From Micromonospora sp. NBC_01699 (GTDB lineage: Bacteria; Actinomycetota; Actinomycetes; Mycobacteriales; Micromonosporaceae): a stretch of 64,000 nucleotides of DNA. Numbering within the stretch: position 1 is the stretch's first letter; the number at the start of each line of letters is the position of its first letter. Made by a program: the position numbers and the translations under genes. Shown here piece by piece: positions 34,875-44,399 of this stretch. The stretch is taken from contig NZ_CP109199.1 of NCBI RefSeq assembly GCF_036250065.1, positions 5,208,001-5,272,000 of the forward strand. Direction: 5' to 3'. The notes beneath the pieces are model-generated. The model worked only from the letters and a program-made list of their open reading frames with translations. It did no database searches and was not told the origin of the DNA.

Positions 34875-35882
34875 GTGGAGAGCATGACGAAGCTGCGCGT
34901 CAGCGAGGCCGAACTCGGCGCGCTGGTGCGGCGGGGCTTCGGCGCCGCCGCCCGGATCGAGCGGTCCCGGGAGCTGACTGACGGGCACTTCAACGTCGCC
35001 TACGCGATCCGGCTCACCGACGGTGCCGAACTCGTCCTGAAGATCGCCCCGCCGCCGGGGTTGAAGCTGCTCAGCCACGAGGTCGACCTGATGCGTACCG
35101 AGGTGGAGTTCTTCCGCCGGGCCGGGGCCGCCGGTGTCGCCGTACCCGAGGTGGTCTTCGCGGACGGCGAGCGGGACCTGGTCGGCAGCGACTTCGTCTT
35201 CCTCAGCCGGATCGACGGGGTGTCCCTGGACAGCGTGCGCGACGGCCTCGGCCCGGCGGCTCTGGCCGCCGTGCGCGCGCAGGTCGCCGCAGAGACGGCC
35301 CGCCTGCACACGATCACCGGCCCGGCGTACGGGTATCCGCTGCGCAACAGCCGCAGTTGGCAACCGACCTGGCGGGCCGCGTTCGGGGCGATGGTGTGGG
35401 AGATCCTGGCGGACGCCCGGCGGCTGGGCAGCCGGTTGCCGGTCCCGGTGGACGAGATCGGGGCACTGCTCGGCCGGCACGGCGACGTGCTGGACGAGGT
35501 CGACCGGCCGGCGCTGGTCCACTTCGACCTCTGGGACGGCAACGTCTTCGTGCTGCCCGACGGCACCGGCGGCGCCACGCTGACCGGGCTGATCGACGGC
35601 GAGCGGGCCCTCTACGGCGACCCGGTGGCCGAGTTCGTGTCGATGACCCTGTTCCGGGACCCGGCCGAACTGCCGGACCTGCTCGCCGCCTACACCGCCG
35701 CCGGCCACGCGACGATCGAGCCGACCCCGAACGTACGGTGCAGGCTGGCCCTCTACACCTGCTACCTCTACCTGGTCATGTTGGTCGAGGGGGCCACCCG
35801 GGGGTGGCGGGGCCCGGAGCGGGAGGGGTTCGAACGCTGGCTGGCCGAGCTGCTGGTCACCCAGCTCGGCCAGCTCCGTTGA
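34875..35882 (+). CDS. APH-fold (aminoglycoside phosphotransferase family) kinase
   Basis: The 335-residue product has the APH fold: N-lobe with ELVLKIAPP (ATP-anchoring Lys), the catalytic loop LVHFDLWDGNVFV (HxD...N) and the metal-binding LIDGERALYGDPVAEF. The family phosphorylates antibiotics, amino alcohols and sugars, and the substrate cannot be assigned. The GTG at 34875 lies four bases behind GGGGGA; an ATG nine bases later is an alternative. It converges with the partial conservon. Confidence 0.88.
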   Translation: MESMTKLRVSEAELGALVRRGFGAAARIERSRELTDGHFNVAYAIRLTDGAELVLKIAPPPGLKLLSHEVDLMRTEVEFFRRAGAAGVAVPEVVFADGERDLVGSDFVFLSRIDGVSLDSVRDGLGPAALAAVRAQVAAETARLHTITGPAYGYPLRNSRSWQPTWRAAFGAMVWEILADARRLGSRLPVPVDEIGALLGRHGDVLDEVDRPALVHFDLWDGNVFVLPDGTGGATLTGLIDGERALYGDPVAEFVSMTLFRDPAELPDLLAAYTAAGHATIEPTPNVRCRLALYTCYLYLVMLVEGATRGWRGPEREGFERWLAELLVTQLGQLR

Positions 35883-35910
35883 GCACACCGGCCACCGAGT
35901 CGTCCCCGAT

Positions 35911-36333
35911 TCAGCGGGGCAGTGCCTGCTGCAACTCGGCGCGCAGCGCCGGGGTCAGCATCTCGCCGGCCTGCTTGGCCAGCCGGGCCATCTCGTAGCC
36001 GACCACGCCGATGTCGGCGTCGGTCGCGGCGAGGGTGGCCAGGATCGAGCCGTCGCGTACCTGCATGACGAGGAAGTAACCGCGACCCATCTCCACCACG
36101 GTCTGCTTGACGATGTCCCCGTCGAACATCTGGGCCGCACCGGCGGTGATGCTCATCAACCCGGAGGTGACCGCCGCCAGCTTGTCGGCGTGGTCGCGCG
36201 GCAGGTGGTCGGAGACCGCGACGAGCAGCCCGTCGGCCGAGACCACGATCGCGTGCGCCACCCCGGGCACGCGCTCGGCGAATCCACTGACCAGCCAGTT
36301 CAGGTCTCGTGCCGTTTGGCTCAGCGTCGTCAC
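35911..36333 (-). CDS. Roadblock/LC7 protein (CvnB-like)
   Basis: The 140-residue product is a roadblock/LC7 domain with the typical [23 protein letters not shown] and [20 protein letters not shown] segments. In actinobacterial conservons CvnB sits between a histidine-kinase-like CvnA and the CvnC (DUF742) and CvnD (small GTPase) proteins and binds the GTPase. Here it starts at a GTG overlapping the CvnA-like stop codon by four bases and is the last gene; no DUF742 or GTPase gene follows. Confidence 0.93.
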   Translation of the reverse strand: MTTLSQTARDLNWLVSGFAERVPGVAHAIVVSADGLLVAVSDHLPRDHADKLAAVTSGLMSITAGAAQMFDGDIVKQTVVEMGRGYFLVMQVRDGSILATLAATDADIGVVGYEMARLAKQAGEMLTPALRAELQQALPR

Positions 36334-38921
36334 TGTTGCTCCTCTTCCTTGCCCGCGCCGGCCGGCGCCATGGTTATCTCGGTGGTCTCCTCGGCTTCGG
36401 CCCGCCGTACGCCGCCGTAGAACTTGGACAGCATCCCACCCACCGCATCCGGATCCGGCTCGTGCCGCTGGACCCGCACCACCTGCGGCGTCGGCTCGTT
36501 GGCCGACGGCAGTTGCGCCATCGGCACCCGGACCGGCAGGCCGTTGGCGTTCACCGCCACGGTGACCCGGGTGACCGGTTCGGCGGGCGACGGCGCGGCG
36601 GCGGGGGTCGCCCGGCCCGCCGGCTGCCCACCGGCCCGGCCCTGCCGGGACCACCAGGTGCTGTTCTCCGCCGAGCCACCCGCCGCCGGGGTCAGCACGT
36701 CCTCGGCCCGGGTCGGCACGCTGCGGACGGGTCGCCGGGAGGCGCCGAGGCCCGGCTGACGGCCGGCGACCGGCAACTCGTCGGCGACCGGCGGTTGCGC
36801 CGCCGGTCCGGTGCCGTTGCCGTTGCGCGCCCGGTTCGTCGGCGGCCCGGCGTTGGTCGGCAGCCCGGCCAGGACCCGCCGGTTCGGGGCCTGCTCCAGT
36901 TCCGCCTGGCTCGGCGGCGCGGCCAGCAGCGCGGGCGGCAGCAGCACCGACGCCGTCACCCCGTGATCCATCGCCCGCAGCCGTATCTTGACGTGCTGGC
37001 GGGCGGCCAGGTGGCTGACCACGAACAGGCCCATCCGTTCCGACGCGGCCACGTCGGCCGCCGGCGGTACGGCGAGCAGCGCGTTGGCCTCGTCCACGGC
37101 GGTCGGGCTCATGCCCAGCCCCTCGTCGACGATCTCGATCAGCGCCGCGCCCGGTGCCTCGGCGCGCCCGGAGATGCGCACCACCGTGTCCGGTGGGGAG
37201 AAGGTCGCCGCGTTCTCCAGCAGCTCGGCGAGGAGGTGGACCAGGTCCGCGACCGCGTGCCCGACGAGGTAGAGCTGGTCGGCGCTCTCGTGCCGTACCC
37301 GCTGGTACTGCTCCACCTCGGCGACGGCGGCGAGCATCACGGCGGAGAGCGGAACCGGCCGGTTCCACCGGCGGGTGGACTCGGTGCCGGCGAGGACCAG
37401 CAGGCTGTCGTCGTTACGGCGCATCCTGGCCGCGAGGTGGTCGAGCTTGAACAGGTTGTCCAGCTGGTCCGGGTCGCCCTCCTCCCGTTCCAGCTCGTCG
37501 AGGAGTTCGAGCTGGCGTTCGACCAGCAGCTGGCTGCGGCGGGCCAGGTTGACGAACATGGCGTTGACGTTGCGCCGCATCACCGCCTGCTCGACGGCGA
37601 CGGTGACCGCGCTGCGGTGGACGGCCACGAACGCCTCGGCCACCTCACCGATCTCGTCCATCGACCGGACGATCGCCGGCGGTACCTCGATGTGGGGAAC
37701 ACCCGATTCGACCGTACGCAGGCGCTCCAGGGCCTCGGGAAGATCGATCTGGGCCACCTGGAGGGCCTGACCCCGCAGCATCCGCAGCGAGCGGTTCAGC
37801 GACCGGCCGATGATGACCGAGGTGGCCAGACCGACCAGGAGTACGGCCAGCACCCCGCCGGCGACCAGCAGGGTCCGGCGCAACTGGTCGGAGCTGCGGT
37901 CCTCGGCGACGCGTACGGCGTCTCCGAGCACGGCGGCCTCGACCTGGCGGAGCAGTTCCTGCCGCTGCTGGCTGACCTGCCACCAGGTGTCGGGGGCGAG
38001 CACCTGCGCGCCGTTGGCGCCGACCGCGATGGTGTCCTCCTCCAGCTCGATCGCCGTCTTGAAGCCCGGATCGGCGGCGGCCTGCTGGTAGAGCTGGATC
38101 TGCGGGGTGGTCGCCGCGACCCGGAAGTCACCGAGCGCGGTGAGCTGCTGGGCCCGCAGGTCGGTCAGCTCCACCGAGTCGTCGAGGCCGTACTGGCCGG
38201 CTCGGGCGGCACTGTAGAGCGTTCCCCGGATCTGCGAACCGATCTCCTTGACCCGGGCCATCTGCACGTAGCGCAGGACCCGGTCGGTCAGGTCCTGCTC
38301 GTCGTCGCCGGGTGACGGCTCGGCGAGCAGGGTGAGCAGCGCCTCGATGGCCCGGTTGTAGGTGCCCAGGACGGTGTTGACGTTGAGCACACCGGCCGGG
38401 ACCGCCGACCGGACGTCGGGAAGCTGGCGCAGCGCGTCCATCACCCGGGCGTAGGAGACCCGCCAGGAGGCATCCACGTCGGCCAGCGGCGCCGCGGCCT
38501 CCTGCAACCGGGTGGTCGCCTGGTCGGCCGCGTCGTACGTCGCCTTCAGGGCGCCCTGGATCCGAGCCGGGTCGCCGCGCCCGTCGGCCGAGGCCCCCGC
38601 CCCGGCCAGCTCGCCCGCGGTCCGGTCCCGTTCCTGCTGCAACTCGTGCACCAGGGCGGTGATCTGTCGACCGATGGCGACCTCCTGGGCGAACTCGCCC
38701 AGCACGTTGGCCTGTCCGAGCAGGGTGCCGGTCTGCACGGTGGCCAGCACCAGGAACGCCACCGACGGGATGACCAGCACCGCGCCGAGCTTCACCCGCA
38801 GGCGCCAGTCCCGCAGCCGCAGCGGAGATCGTCGTCGATGTGGCACGACGCGCACGTCGAGCCGGCGGCGACGGTGGTTGGGCACCCCGCTGCCCGAGGG
38901 GTCAAGAGCAGCAGCCACCAC
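36330..38921 (-). CDS. CvnA-like sensor histidine kinase with nitrate/nitrite-sensing domain
   Basis: The 863-residue product has a basic N-terminus, a membrane helix (about 45-68), an extracellular helical NIT-type sensor region (about 70-345), a second helix (about 350-372), a HAMP-like segment and an HATPase_c domain (about 500-640, N-box in [20 protein letters not shown] box later). The His-containing dimerisation helix is weak, as usual in conservon CvnA proteins. A Pro/Ala-rich tail of about 200 residues follows. AGGAGG lies immediately before GTG 38921, so the second GTG three bases downstream may be the real start. It is translationally coupled to the CvnB-like gene. Confidence 0.9.
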   Translation of the reverse strand: MVAAALDPSGSGVPNHRRRRLDVRVVPHRRRSPLRLRDWRLRVKLGAVLVIPSVAFLVLATVQTGTLLGQANVLGEFAQEVAIGRQITALVHELQQERDRTAGELAGAGASADGRGDPARIQGALKATYDAADQATTRLQEAAAPLADVDASWRVSYARVMDALRQLPDVRSAVPAGVLNVNTVLGTYNRAIEALLTLLAEPSPGDDEQDLTDRVLRYVQMARVKEIGSQIRGTLYSAARAGQYGLDDSVELTDLRAQQLTALGDFRVAATTPQIQLYQQAAADPGFKTAIELEEDTIAVGANGAQVLAPDTWWQVSQQRQELLRQVEAAVLGDAVRVAEDRSSDQLRRTLLVAGGVLAVLLVGLATSVIIGRSLNRSLRMLRGQALQVAQIDLPEALERLRTVESGVPHIEVPPAIVRSMDEIGEVAEAFVAVHRSAVTVAVEQAVMRRNVNAMFVNLARRSQLLVERQLELLDELEREEGDPDQLDNLFKLDHLAARMRRNDDSLLVLAGTESTRRWNRPVPLSAVMLAAVAEVEQYQRVRHESADQLYLVGHAVADLVHLLAELLENAATFSPPDTVVRISGRAEAPGAALIEIVDEGLGMSPTAVDEANALLAVPPAADVAASERMGLFVVSHLAARQHVKIRLRAMDHGVTASVLLPPALLAAPPSQAELEQAPNRRVLAGLPTNAGPPTNRARNGNGTGPAAQPPVADELPVAGRQPGLGASRRPVRSVPTRAEDVLTPAAGGSAENSTWWSRQGRAGGQPAGRATPAAAPSPAEPVTRVTVAVNANGLPVRVPMAQLPSANEPTPQVVRVQRHEPDPDAVGGMLSKFYGGVRRAEAEETTEITMAPAGAGKEEEQQ

Positions 38922-39058
38922 GCCTCCTACTTTCCTCGATGCCGGGCACGTCGAGGAGCGGGGTTCATCTCAACCAGGTAGGAGAGCCCTGTCAACCATC
39001 CGAACAGCAGCGCGGCACAGGAAGGATACTGCGGCCCAGCCGGTGCTACCGGACTCGC

Positions 39059-40429
39059 CTAGTGACCCTCATCCGTCCGGCTGATACGTTCGAGCACGAC
39101 GCCGTCGTGGAACCGACCGATCGCGATCAATGCCGCACCGGTCGCGCCGATCTCCGGATTGCGTACGTGGCTCACCCGGCGCGGTGCCAGCGCCGAGACG
39201 AAGGCGTCCCGCCACCACTGCGACGCGGCCACCGCACCGCCGCCGAGAACCACCTCGACCGGGTAGTCCACGGTGGATTCGATCTCGGTCAGGTCGGCCG
39301 CCACCTGCCGGCACAGGGCCTCCATCAGGCCGGCGAAGATGTCCACCGCCCTGGTCCCGAAGCTCAGCCCGTACACCTTGCCGGAGCCGGCCGGGGCCAG
39401 GCCCGGCGGCCGGTCGCCGCCCAACCGGGGGTCGGCGACCACGCCGGCACCGGGTCGGATCGCGGCCAGCGCCTGCTCCAGCTCCGCTCCCGACGGCAGC
39501 CGCAGCACCTTGTTCGCCCAGGCGAACAGGTTGCCGCCGGCGGAGTAGGCGGTCCCGGTGACGATGTGCCGGTGGTCCACCCGGTACCGCCAGAGCCCGT
39601 CCGGCAGCGGCGGCAGGACCGCTCCCGCGGGCGCCGCCTGGACCAGCCGGACGGCCGCCGACGTACCGACGGTGACCGCCGCCCGGTACGGGTCGACGCA
39701 GCCGGAGCCCACGTTGGACGCGGCGCCGTCGCCGGTCGGGCAGGACCACGGTACGTCCCGCAGCCCCGGCCAGCGCCGGGCGAGGTCGGGGCGAAGCCGC
39801 CCGGTCCAGTCCACCGCCGCCAGTTCGGGCAGCTCACCGCGGCCCACCTCGGCCAGCGCGCACGCCTCGGGGTCCCAGTCCAGTGTGCGCAGGTCGAGCA
39901 GGCCGGTGCCGGATGCCTGGGAGACCGACATCGGGGCGTGGTCGAGCAGGGCGCCGAAGGCGTACTCGACCAGTCCGACGAAGCGCGCCGGGCGGATGTC
40001 GGACGACTCCCGCAGCCAGGGCAGCCGTACGCTCCAGTAGAACCGGTGCCACCAGGTGCCCGTACGGTGGTGGAAGTCGTCCGGGTCGGCCGGGCCGGGC
40101 ATGGTCGACGGTGGCGACGAGCGACTGTCGAGCCAGGTCAGCACCGGTCCGAGCGGCTTTCCGTGCTGGTCGAGCGGGAGCACCGAGTGCCACTGGGCGG
40201 CGGTGGCGACCAGGCCGATGTTGTCGAGGTGGCCGGCCTCGCTCAGCTCGTCGAGGCAGGCTTCGAGCGCCGTCAGGTAGTCGGTCGCGTCCAGGGTCGC
40301 GGCCCCGTCGTCGCCGATCGTGATGGTCATCTTCCGGCGTGCCAGGGCACCGGGCAGCGGCACGGCGTCGGCGTCGAGGACCAGCCCCCGTACCGACGAG
40401 GTGCCCAGGTCGAGCGCGAGAATGTTCAT
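39059..40429 (-). CDS. FGGY-family carbohydrate kinase
   Basis: The 456-residue product has the two actin-like domains of FGGY kinases: phosphate-1 loop LALDLGTSSVRG (about 3-15), ATAAQWHS region, and the C-terminal VVLGGGAVAASQWWRDAF with GATGAALIA. The sequence is nearest in feel to gluconate/xylulose kinases, but the sugar cannot be assigned with certainty. The ATG at 40429 begins the first strand; the long upstream frame is shadow sequence overlapping the Trp leader region. It diverges from the anthranilate synthase gene and stands alone. Confidence 0.9.
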   Translation of the reverse strand: MNILALDLGTSSVRGLVLDADAVPLPGALARRKMTITIGDDGAATLDATDYLTALEACLDELSEAGHLDNIGLVATAAQWHSVLPLDQHGKPLGPVLTWLDSRSSPPSTMPGPADPDDFHHRTGTWWHRFYWSVRLPWLRESSDIRPARFVGLVEYAFGALLDHAPMSVSQASGTGLLDLRTLDWDPEACALAEVGRGELPELAAVDWTGRLRPDLARRWPGLRDVPWSCPTGDGAASNVGSGCVDPYRAAVTVGTSAAVRLVQAAPAGAVLPPLPDGLWRYRVDHRHIVTGTAYSAGGNLFAWANKVLRLPSGAELEQALAAIRPGAGVVADPRLGGDRPPGLAPAGSGKVYGLSFGTRAVDIFAGLMEALCRQVAADLTEIESTVDYPVEVVLGGGAVAASQWWRDAFVSALAPRRVSHVRNPEIGATGAALIAIGRFHDGVVLERISRTDEGH

Positions 40430-40617
40430 CGCCGGCCACCGTACCCGGCGGGCCCGGCCGGTATGCCCACGGTGGCGGCGGCCGGCGGCGGCCCGGTGGC
40501 CCGACGGCCCGCACCGCATCGACAAGTACCGATTGACTGATCGATTTCGGTCCACCTGGTGGACGGCGGGTGGGGCGGTCGCCGACGCTGGCCGCGGCCC
40601 CTCGTAGCCTCCGGAAC

Positions 40618-40677
40618 ATGATCGCGCGATGCCAATTCTGGTGGCCCGCCAACCCGGCGGCCGACCTTCGCGCGTAG
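40618..40677 (+). CDS. Trp-rich leader peptide of the anthranilate synthase gene
   Basis: ATG 40618 to TAG 40677 encodes MIARCQFWWPANPAADLRA. Tandem Trp codons at 40639-40644 are a strong sign in a 19-codon frame, since Trp is the rarest residue. It lies 93 bases before the gene for a tryptophan-pathway-type enzyme and runs into one arm of a set of alternative hairpins. Leader peptides with tandem Trp and a short Ala/Pro tail are known before trpE genes of streptomycetes. Stalling at the Trp codons when Trp is scarce would control the downstream gene. No strong ribosome-binding site is visible, and leaderless or weak translation is possible. Confidence 0.8.
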   Translation: MIARCQFWWPANPAADLRA

Positions 40678-40737
40678 TTCTTTCACGCGGCCGCCCGACC
40701 CGGTGGCCGCCAGCGTCCTCCCCGCTCCCCGGCCGCC
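40656..40737 (+). promoter_or_regulatory. Tryptophan attenuator with alternative hairpins
   Basis: Four 8-base segments can pair: 1 (GGCGGCCG, 40656-40663), 2 (CGGCCGCC, 40688-40695), 3 (GGTGGCCG, 40702-40709) and 4 (CGGCCGCC, 40730-40737). 1:2 is perfect, and 3:4 and 2:3 each have one G-T pair. A ribosome stalled on the Trp codons would cover segment 1 and favour 2:3; one reaching the stop would mask segment 2 and favour 3:4. No T-run follows 3:4. Confidence 0.75.
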
Positions 40738-40770
40738 ACACCGGACGGCCCCCGGCCCGAGGAGACGCCC

Positions 40771-42681
40771 ATGGACCTGCTCTCGCACCTGCTCAGCATG
40801 ATCGCCGCCGGCACCGGACCCGGTCCGTTCGCGATCATCCGGCGTGCCGACGCCCCGGACCTGGAGGTGTTCACCGGGCAGCTGCGTACGGTCGAGCGAC
40901 TGGCCGACATCCCGCTGCCGGACGGCCCGGCCGGTGCCCGCACCCTGGCCCTGGTGCCGTACCGGCAGATCGCCGAGCGTGGCTTCGCCTGCGTCGACGA
41001 CGGCGCCCCGCTGGAGTGCCTGACCATCGGCGCGCAGCAGCGGGTCCCGCTGGAGCGGGTCCTGGCGGCCCTGCCCGACCAGCCCGTACGCACCGACGGC
41101 GGCGCCTTCGACCTGCCCGACGAGGAGTACGCGGAGATCACCCGACAGGTCCTGCGGGAGGAGATCGGCCGGGGCGAGGGCGCCAACTTCGTGATCCACC
41201 GCAGTTATCGGGCCAACCTGGTCGGGGAGCCGCTGACCGCCGCGCTGGCGGCACTGCGCCGGCTGCTGACCGCCGAACGCGGCGCGTACTGGACCTTCGT
41301 GGTGCACACCGGCACCCGCACCCTGGTCGGGGCGAGCCCGGAGCGGCACGTCAGCGTCGAGGACGGGCTGGCGATGATGAACCCGATCAGCGGCACCTTC
41401 CGGCACCCGGACGGGCCGGCGGACCGGGACGCGCTGCTGCGTTTCCTCGCCGACCCGAAGGAGACCGACGAGCTGTACATGGTGCTCGACGAGGAACTGA
41501 AGATGATGGCGACCGTGGCCGAGCAGGGCGGGCAGGTGGTGGGGCCGTACCTGAAGGAGATGTCGCATCTGGTGCACACCGAGTACCTGCTCGCCGGCCG
41601 GGGCTCGCTGGACGTACGCGACGTGCTGCGCGAGACGATGTTCGCCCCCACGGTGACCGGCTCCCCGATGGAGAACGCCTGCCGGGTGATCGCCCGCCGG
41701 GAGCAGGGGCGGGGCCGGGGCTACTACGCCGGGGTGCTGGCGTTGCTCGGCCTCGACGACGAGGGGCGGCAGACCCTCGACGCGCCGATCCTGATCCGTA
41801 CCGCCGAGATCTCCCCGGCCGGGGCGCTGCGGGTGCCGGTCGGCGCGACCCTGGTCCGCCACTCGACGCCGGAGGGAGAGGTGGCCGAGACCCACGCCAA
41901 GGCGGCCGGCGTGCTCGCCGCGCTCGGGCTGCGCCCGGCCGCCCCGGTCCGGGGGGCGGGGCTGCCGGACCGCCTGGCCGACGACCCGGCGGTACGCGCC
42001 GCGCTGGCCGCCCGCAACGACCGGCTGGCCCGGTTCTGGCTGGAGCAGCGCGCTCCCGGCGCCGCTCTGGTGCCGGCGCTCGCCGGCCGGCGGGTGCTGA
42101 TCGTCGACGGGGAGGACACCTTCACCGGCATGCTGGCCCACCAGCTGCGGGCCCTGGGACTCACCGTCGAGCTGCGCCTCTGGCAGGACGCCGCCGACGC
42201 ACTCGCCGACGGCGCCGATCTGGTGGTGGTGGGGCCCGGTCCGGGTGATCCGAACCAGGTCGACGACCCGAAGATGGACAGCCTGCGGCGGCTGCTCACC
42301 GGCCTGCTCGACCAGGGTCGGCCGACCCTCGCCATCTGCCTCGGGCACCAGCTGCTGTCCGGGCTGCTCGGGCTTCGCCTGCACCGGCGGGACGCGCCGT
42401 ACCAGGGGCTGCAACGTGAGGTCGAGCTGTTCGGCAGCGTCCGGCGGGTCGGCTTCTACTCCACCTTCACCGCGCTCGCCGACGCCGACGAACTGGTCAC
42501 CGCGTACGGGCCGGTCCGGGTGGCCCGGGACGCCGCCGACGGCGCGGTGCACGCCCTGCGCGGCCGGACCTTCGCCGGGGTGCAGTTCCACCCCGAGTCC
42601 GTGCTCAGCCAGGACGGCCTGGCGGTGCTGGCCGAACTGCTCGGCGAGTTGCTGCCGACCCCGGCGGCGCCGGCACGCTGA
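40771..42681 (+). CDS. Fused anthranilate/ADIC synthase (PhzE-type, components I and II)
   Basis: The 636-residue product joins a chorismate-binding domain (about 1-400, with GASPERHVSVEDGLAMMNPISGT and EMSHLVHTEYLLAG) to a class I glutamine amidotransferase (about 435-630, nucleophile Cys in AICLGHQLLSG and His-Glu in FAGVQFHPES). Such fusions make anthranilate or 2-amino-2-deoxyisochorismate from chorismate and glutamine. The Trp-Trp leader argues for anthranilate and tryptophan supply; no phenazine genes are nearby. GAGGAG precedes the ATG at 40771. Confidence 0.93.
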   Translation: MDLLSHLLSMIAAGTGPGPFAIIRRADAPDLEVFTGQLRTVERLADIPLPDGPAGARTLALVPYRQIAERGFACVDDGAPLECLTIGAQQRVPLERVLAALPDQPVRTDGGAFDLPDEEYAEITRQVLREEIGRGEGANFVIHRSYRANLVGEPLTAALAALRRLLTAERGAYWTFVVHTGTRTLVGASPERHVSVEDGLAMMNPISGTFRHPDGPADRDALLRFLADPKETDELYMVLDEELKMMATVAEQGGQVVGPYLKEMSHLVHTEYLLAGRGSLDVRDVLRETMFAPTVTGSPMENACRVIARREQGRGRGYYAGVLALLGLDDEGRQTLDAPILIRTAEISPAGALRVPVGATLVRHSTPEGEVAETHAKAAGVLAALGLRPAAPVRGAGLPDRLADDPAVRAALAARNDRLARFWLEQRAPGAALVPALAGRRVLIVDGEDTFTGMLAHQLRALGLTVELRLWQDAADALADGADLVVVGPGPGDPNQVDDPKMDSLRRLLTGLLDQGRPTLAICLGHQLLSGLLGLRLHRRDAPYQGLQREVELFGSVRRVGFYSTFTALADADELVTAYGPVRVARDAADGAVHALRGRTFAGVQFHPESVLSQDGLAVLAELLGELLPTPAAPAR

Positions 42682-43553
42682 GCGAGCGGGTTCGGCATAT
42701 CTCCCCGGATCCGGGGTAGGGCTTCTGTACGCCGGTGGTTCGAGCGGGTCGAGAGCCCTCGCTCGGACCACCGGTTCGTCCCGCGTGGTCAGGCGCCGTC
42801 CGCCGGCCCGCGCCACGACACCCCAGCCTCCGCCGCCATGCCCGGCCCGGCACCGGGCCGGTCCCCGATCACCGGCCCGGTGCCGGACCGGTCGCCGGCC
42901 CACCGACGGCGGCCAGCACGCCAGCTCGTCGCGGCGCCGGTCCGGCTCACCATCAGGTCACTCCCCTCGCCCGTTCCGTCCCGACCACCGTCGCCCGCCT
43001 CGCCCGTACCGTCCGACTGCCCTCGCCCGTACCGTCCGACTGCCCTCGCCCGACCTCGCCCGCTTTGTCCCGACGCGACCTACCCGCTCAGTTCACGAAA
43101 AAACATCGATTTACCCCGTCCGGAATCCGACCGTGTCACCCCGGAACCGCCGTCGAGGACGGGTCGGCGGAGCGGCAACGGGGGGAGGCCGGCGGGTCGA
43201 CGGCGCTTCCACGGGAGGGGCGACGACAAGATCGATTGGCCGGGTCCGGCCGTCCGTCCCCGCCCCGGCCAGGCATATCGATCATCCGACGCGTCCACAG
43301 TGGTGTTCCGGGCGGTCGACCGGTCGGATACGGTGGTTGTTAACTTCCGGTCACAGCAGGTCGTCGTCGATGCCGGCCGGCTCACCCGGAACCCAGGCGC
43401 GACCGGGTCCCCGCCCACGGGGAACCTCCGGACCCACCCGCCGCCGGCACGCTCCCCGGACCAACCGTCCCCGGCTCGCGCGCCCGATCGGCGAAACGTG
43501 CCCCGTCCCGGCGATCCATTCGGCAGGATCGTCATCAACGAGGAGGTGCCGCT
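42682..43553 (+). other. 872-base non-coding region with short tandem repeats
   Basis: No supported gene. At 43001-43046 a 23-base unit (CGCCCGTACCGTCCGACTGC plus three bases) occurs twice in tandem, embedded in a longer CGCCC-rich low-complexity stretch from about 42961. A more AT-rich patch with A6 lies at about 43097-43112. Long frames across the region are Pro/Arg/Ser-rich shadow translations. The promoter of the following small genes should lie between about 43300 and 43540. Confidence 0.6.
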
Positions 43554-43985
43554 GTGCAGGACACTCGGACCCGCACGCTGTCTTTCCAGGTCAGCGGGCT
43601 GCCCCCGATCAGGACCGAGGCGCTTTCGATCTTCTCGGCCGGGCACCGCCAGGCGAACCGGGTGCGGGCCCTGCTCGAAGCCGCCTGCGCCGCCGCCCAG
43701 GACAGCGGCTGGACCGCGCTGACCGACCCGATCGAACTGGATCTGGTCCTGCACTGCCCGCCCGAACACCACGGCGCGGACGCGGCCACCCTGCTCGGCG
43801 GGGTCGGAGCCGTGCTCCAGGACAAGCGGCACGCGGTCAACATCGGTCTGGCTCACCTCGGCGCCCTGGTCGACGTCAAGCTGTACGTCGACAACCGGCA
43901 GATCCGCCGGATGTCGTACCGGGAGGAGCCGGCGGAGACGACGTCGTACGAGGTTCGAGTCGCCGCGATACCGGCGGCAGGTTGA
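43554..43985 (+). CDS. RusA-like (degenerate) hypothetical protein
   Basis: The 143-residue product aligns by eye with RusA Holliday-junction resolvases: an early SFQVSGLPP strand (compare ITLPWPP in E. coli RusA), a middle DPIELDLVLHCPP strand and a late VDNRQIRRMSYREE (compare DDAQVVDYRVVKM). The catalytic RDLDN region reads HHGADAATLL, so at most one of its Asp residues is kept, and the late Asp (VDN) remains. Nuclease activity is therefore doubtful. GTG 43554 follows GAGGAGGTG. A small gene follows at 46 bases in the same direction. No phage genes are adjacent. Confidence 0.7.
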   Translation: MQDTRTRTLSFQVSGLPPIRTEALSIFSAGHRQANRVRALLEAACAAAQDSGWTALTDPIELDLVLHCPPEHHGADAATLLGGVGAVLQDKRHAVNIGLAHLGALVDVKLYVDNRQIRRMSYREEPAETTSYEVRVAAIPAAG

Positions 43986-44031
43986 GCGGCGCCCGCGGTT
44001 GGGTACCGCGGACCCGACGAAGGGAGTACCC

Positions 44032-44310
44032 ATGTCGGAGCCACACGTCACACTGGACCCGGGCGGGCTGAGCCCGGCCCTGGAGAGCCTGCGCGGGCCG
44101 CTGGAGGAACAACTGAGTTCGGCGCTGCGGGTGGCGAGCGATCGCGTCCGCGCCGGGTACGACGGCGAGCCGGTCGAGGAGGTCTGCCGGCGGCTGCTCG
44201 ACGAGACCCGGGCCGGCCTGCACCCGGACATCGCCGCCGGCTTCACGCCGGACATGGACGAGTTCTGCCGGGTGGCGATCGCGATCGTCCGGCGCGAGGT
44301 GCACCACTGA
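44032..44310 (+). CDS. Small hypothetical protein (92 aa)
   Basis: The product is not recognised. It is helical in composition, with acidic and Arg-rich helices (VASDRVRAGYDGEPVEEVCRRLL) and no membrane segment. GGGAG precedes ATG 44032, and the in-frame GTG-type start at 43999 adds a poorly composed 11 residues, so 44032 was chosen. It is probably co-transcribed with the RusA-like gene 46 bases upstream. Confidence 0.65.
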   Translation: MSEPHVTLDPGGLSPALESLRGPLEEQLSSALRVASDRVRAGYDGEPVEEVCRRLLDETRAGLHPDIAAGFTPDMDEFCRVAIAIVRREVHH

Positions 44311-44399
44311 GCGGCGATCGCGCTCCGCTGGCACGGGGTGCACCACTGGCCCGTGCCGGTACGACACACCGGTGGCGGGGCTGACCGGACGGCCGCCGG

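Noticed and set aside
40771-42681. Phenazine biosynthesis locus
   Set aside because: Only the PhzE-type fusion is present; no phzA-G genes flank it, and the Trp-Trp leader points to tryptophan supply.
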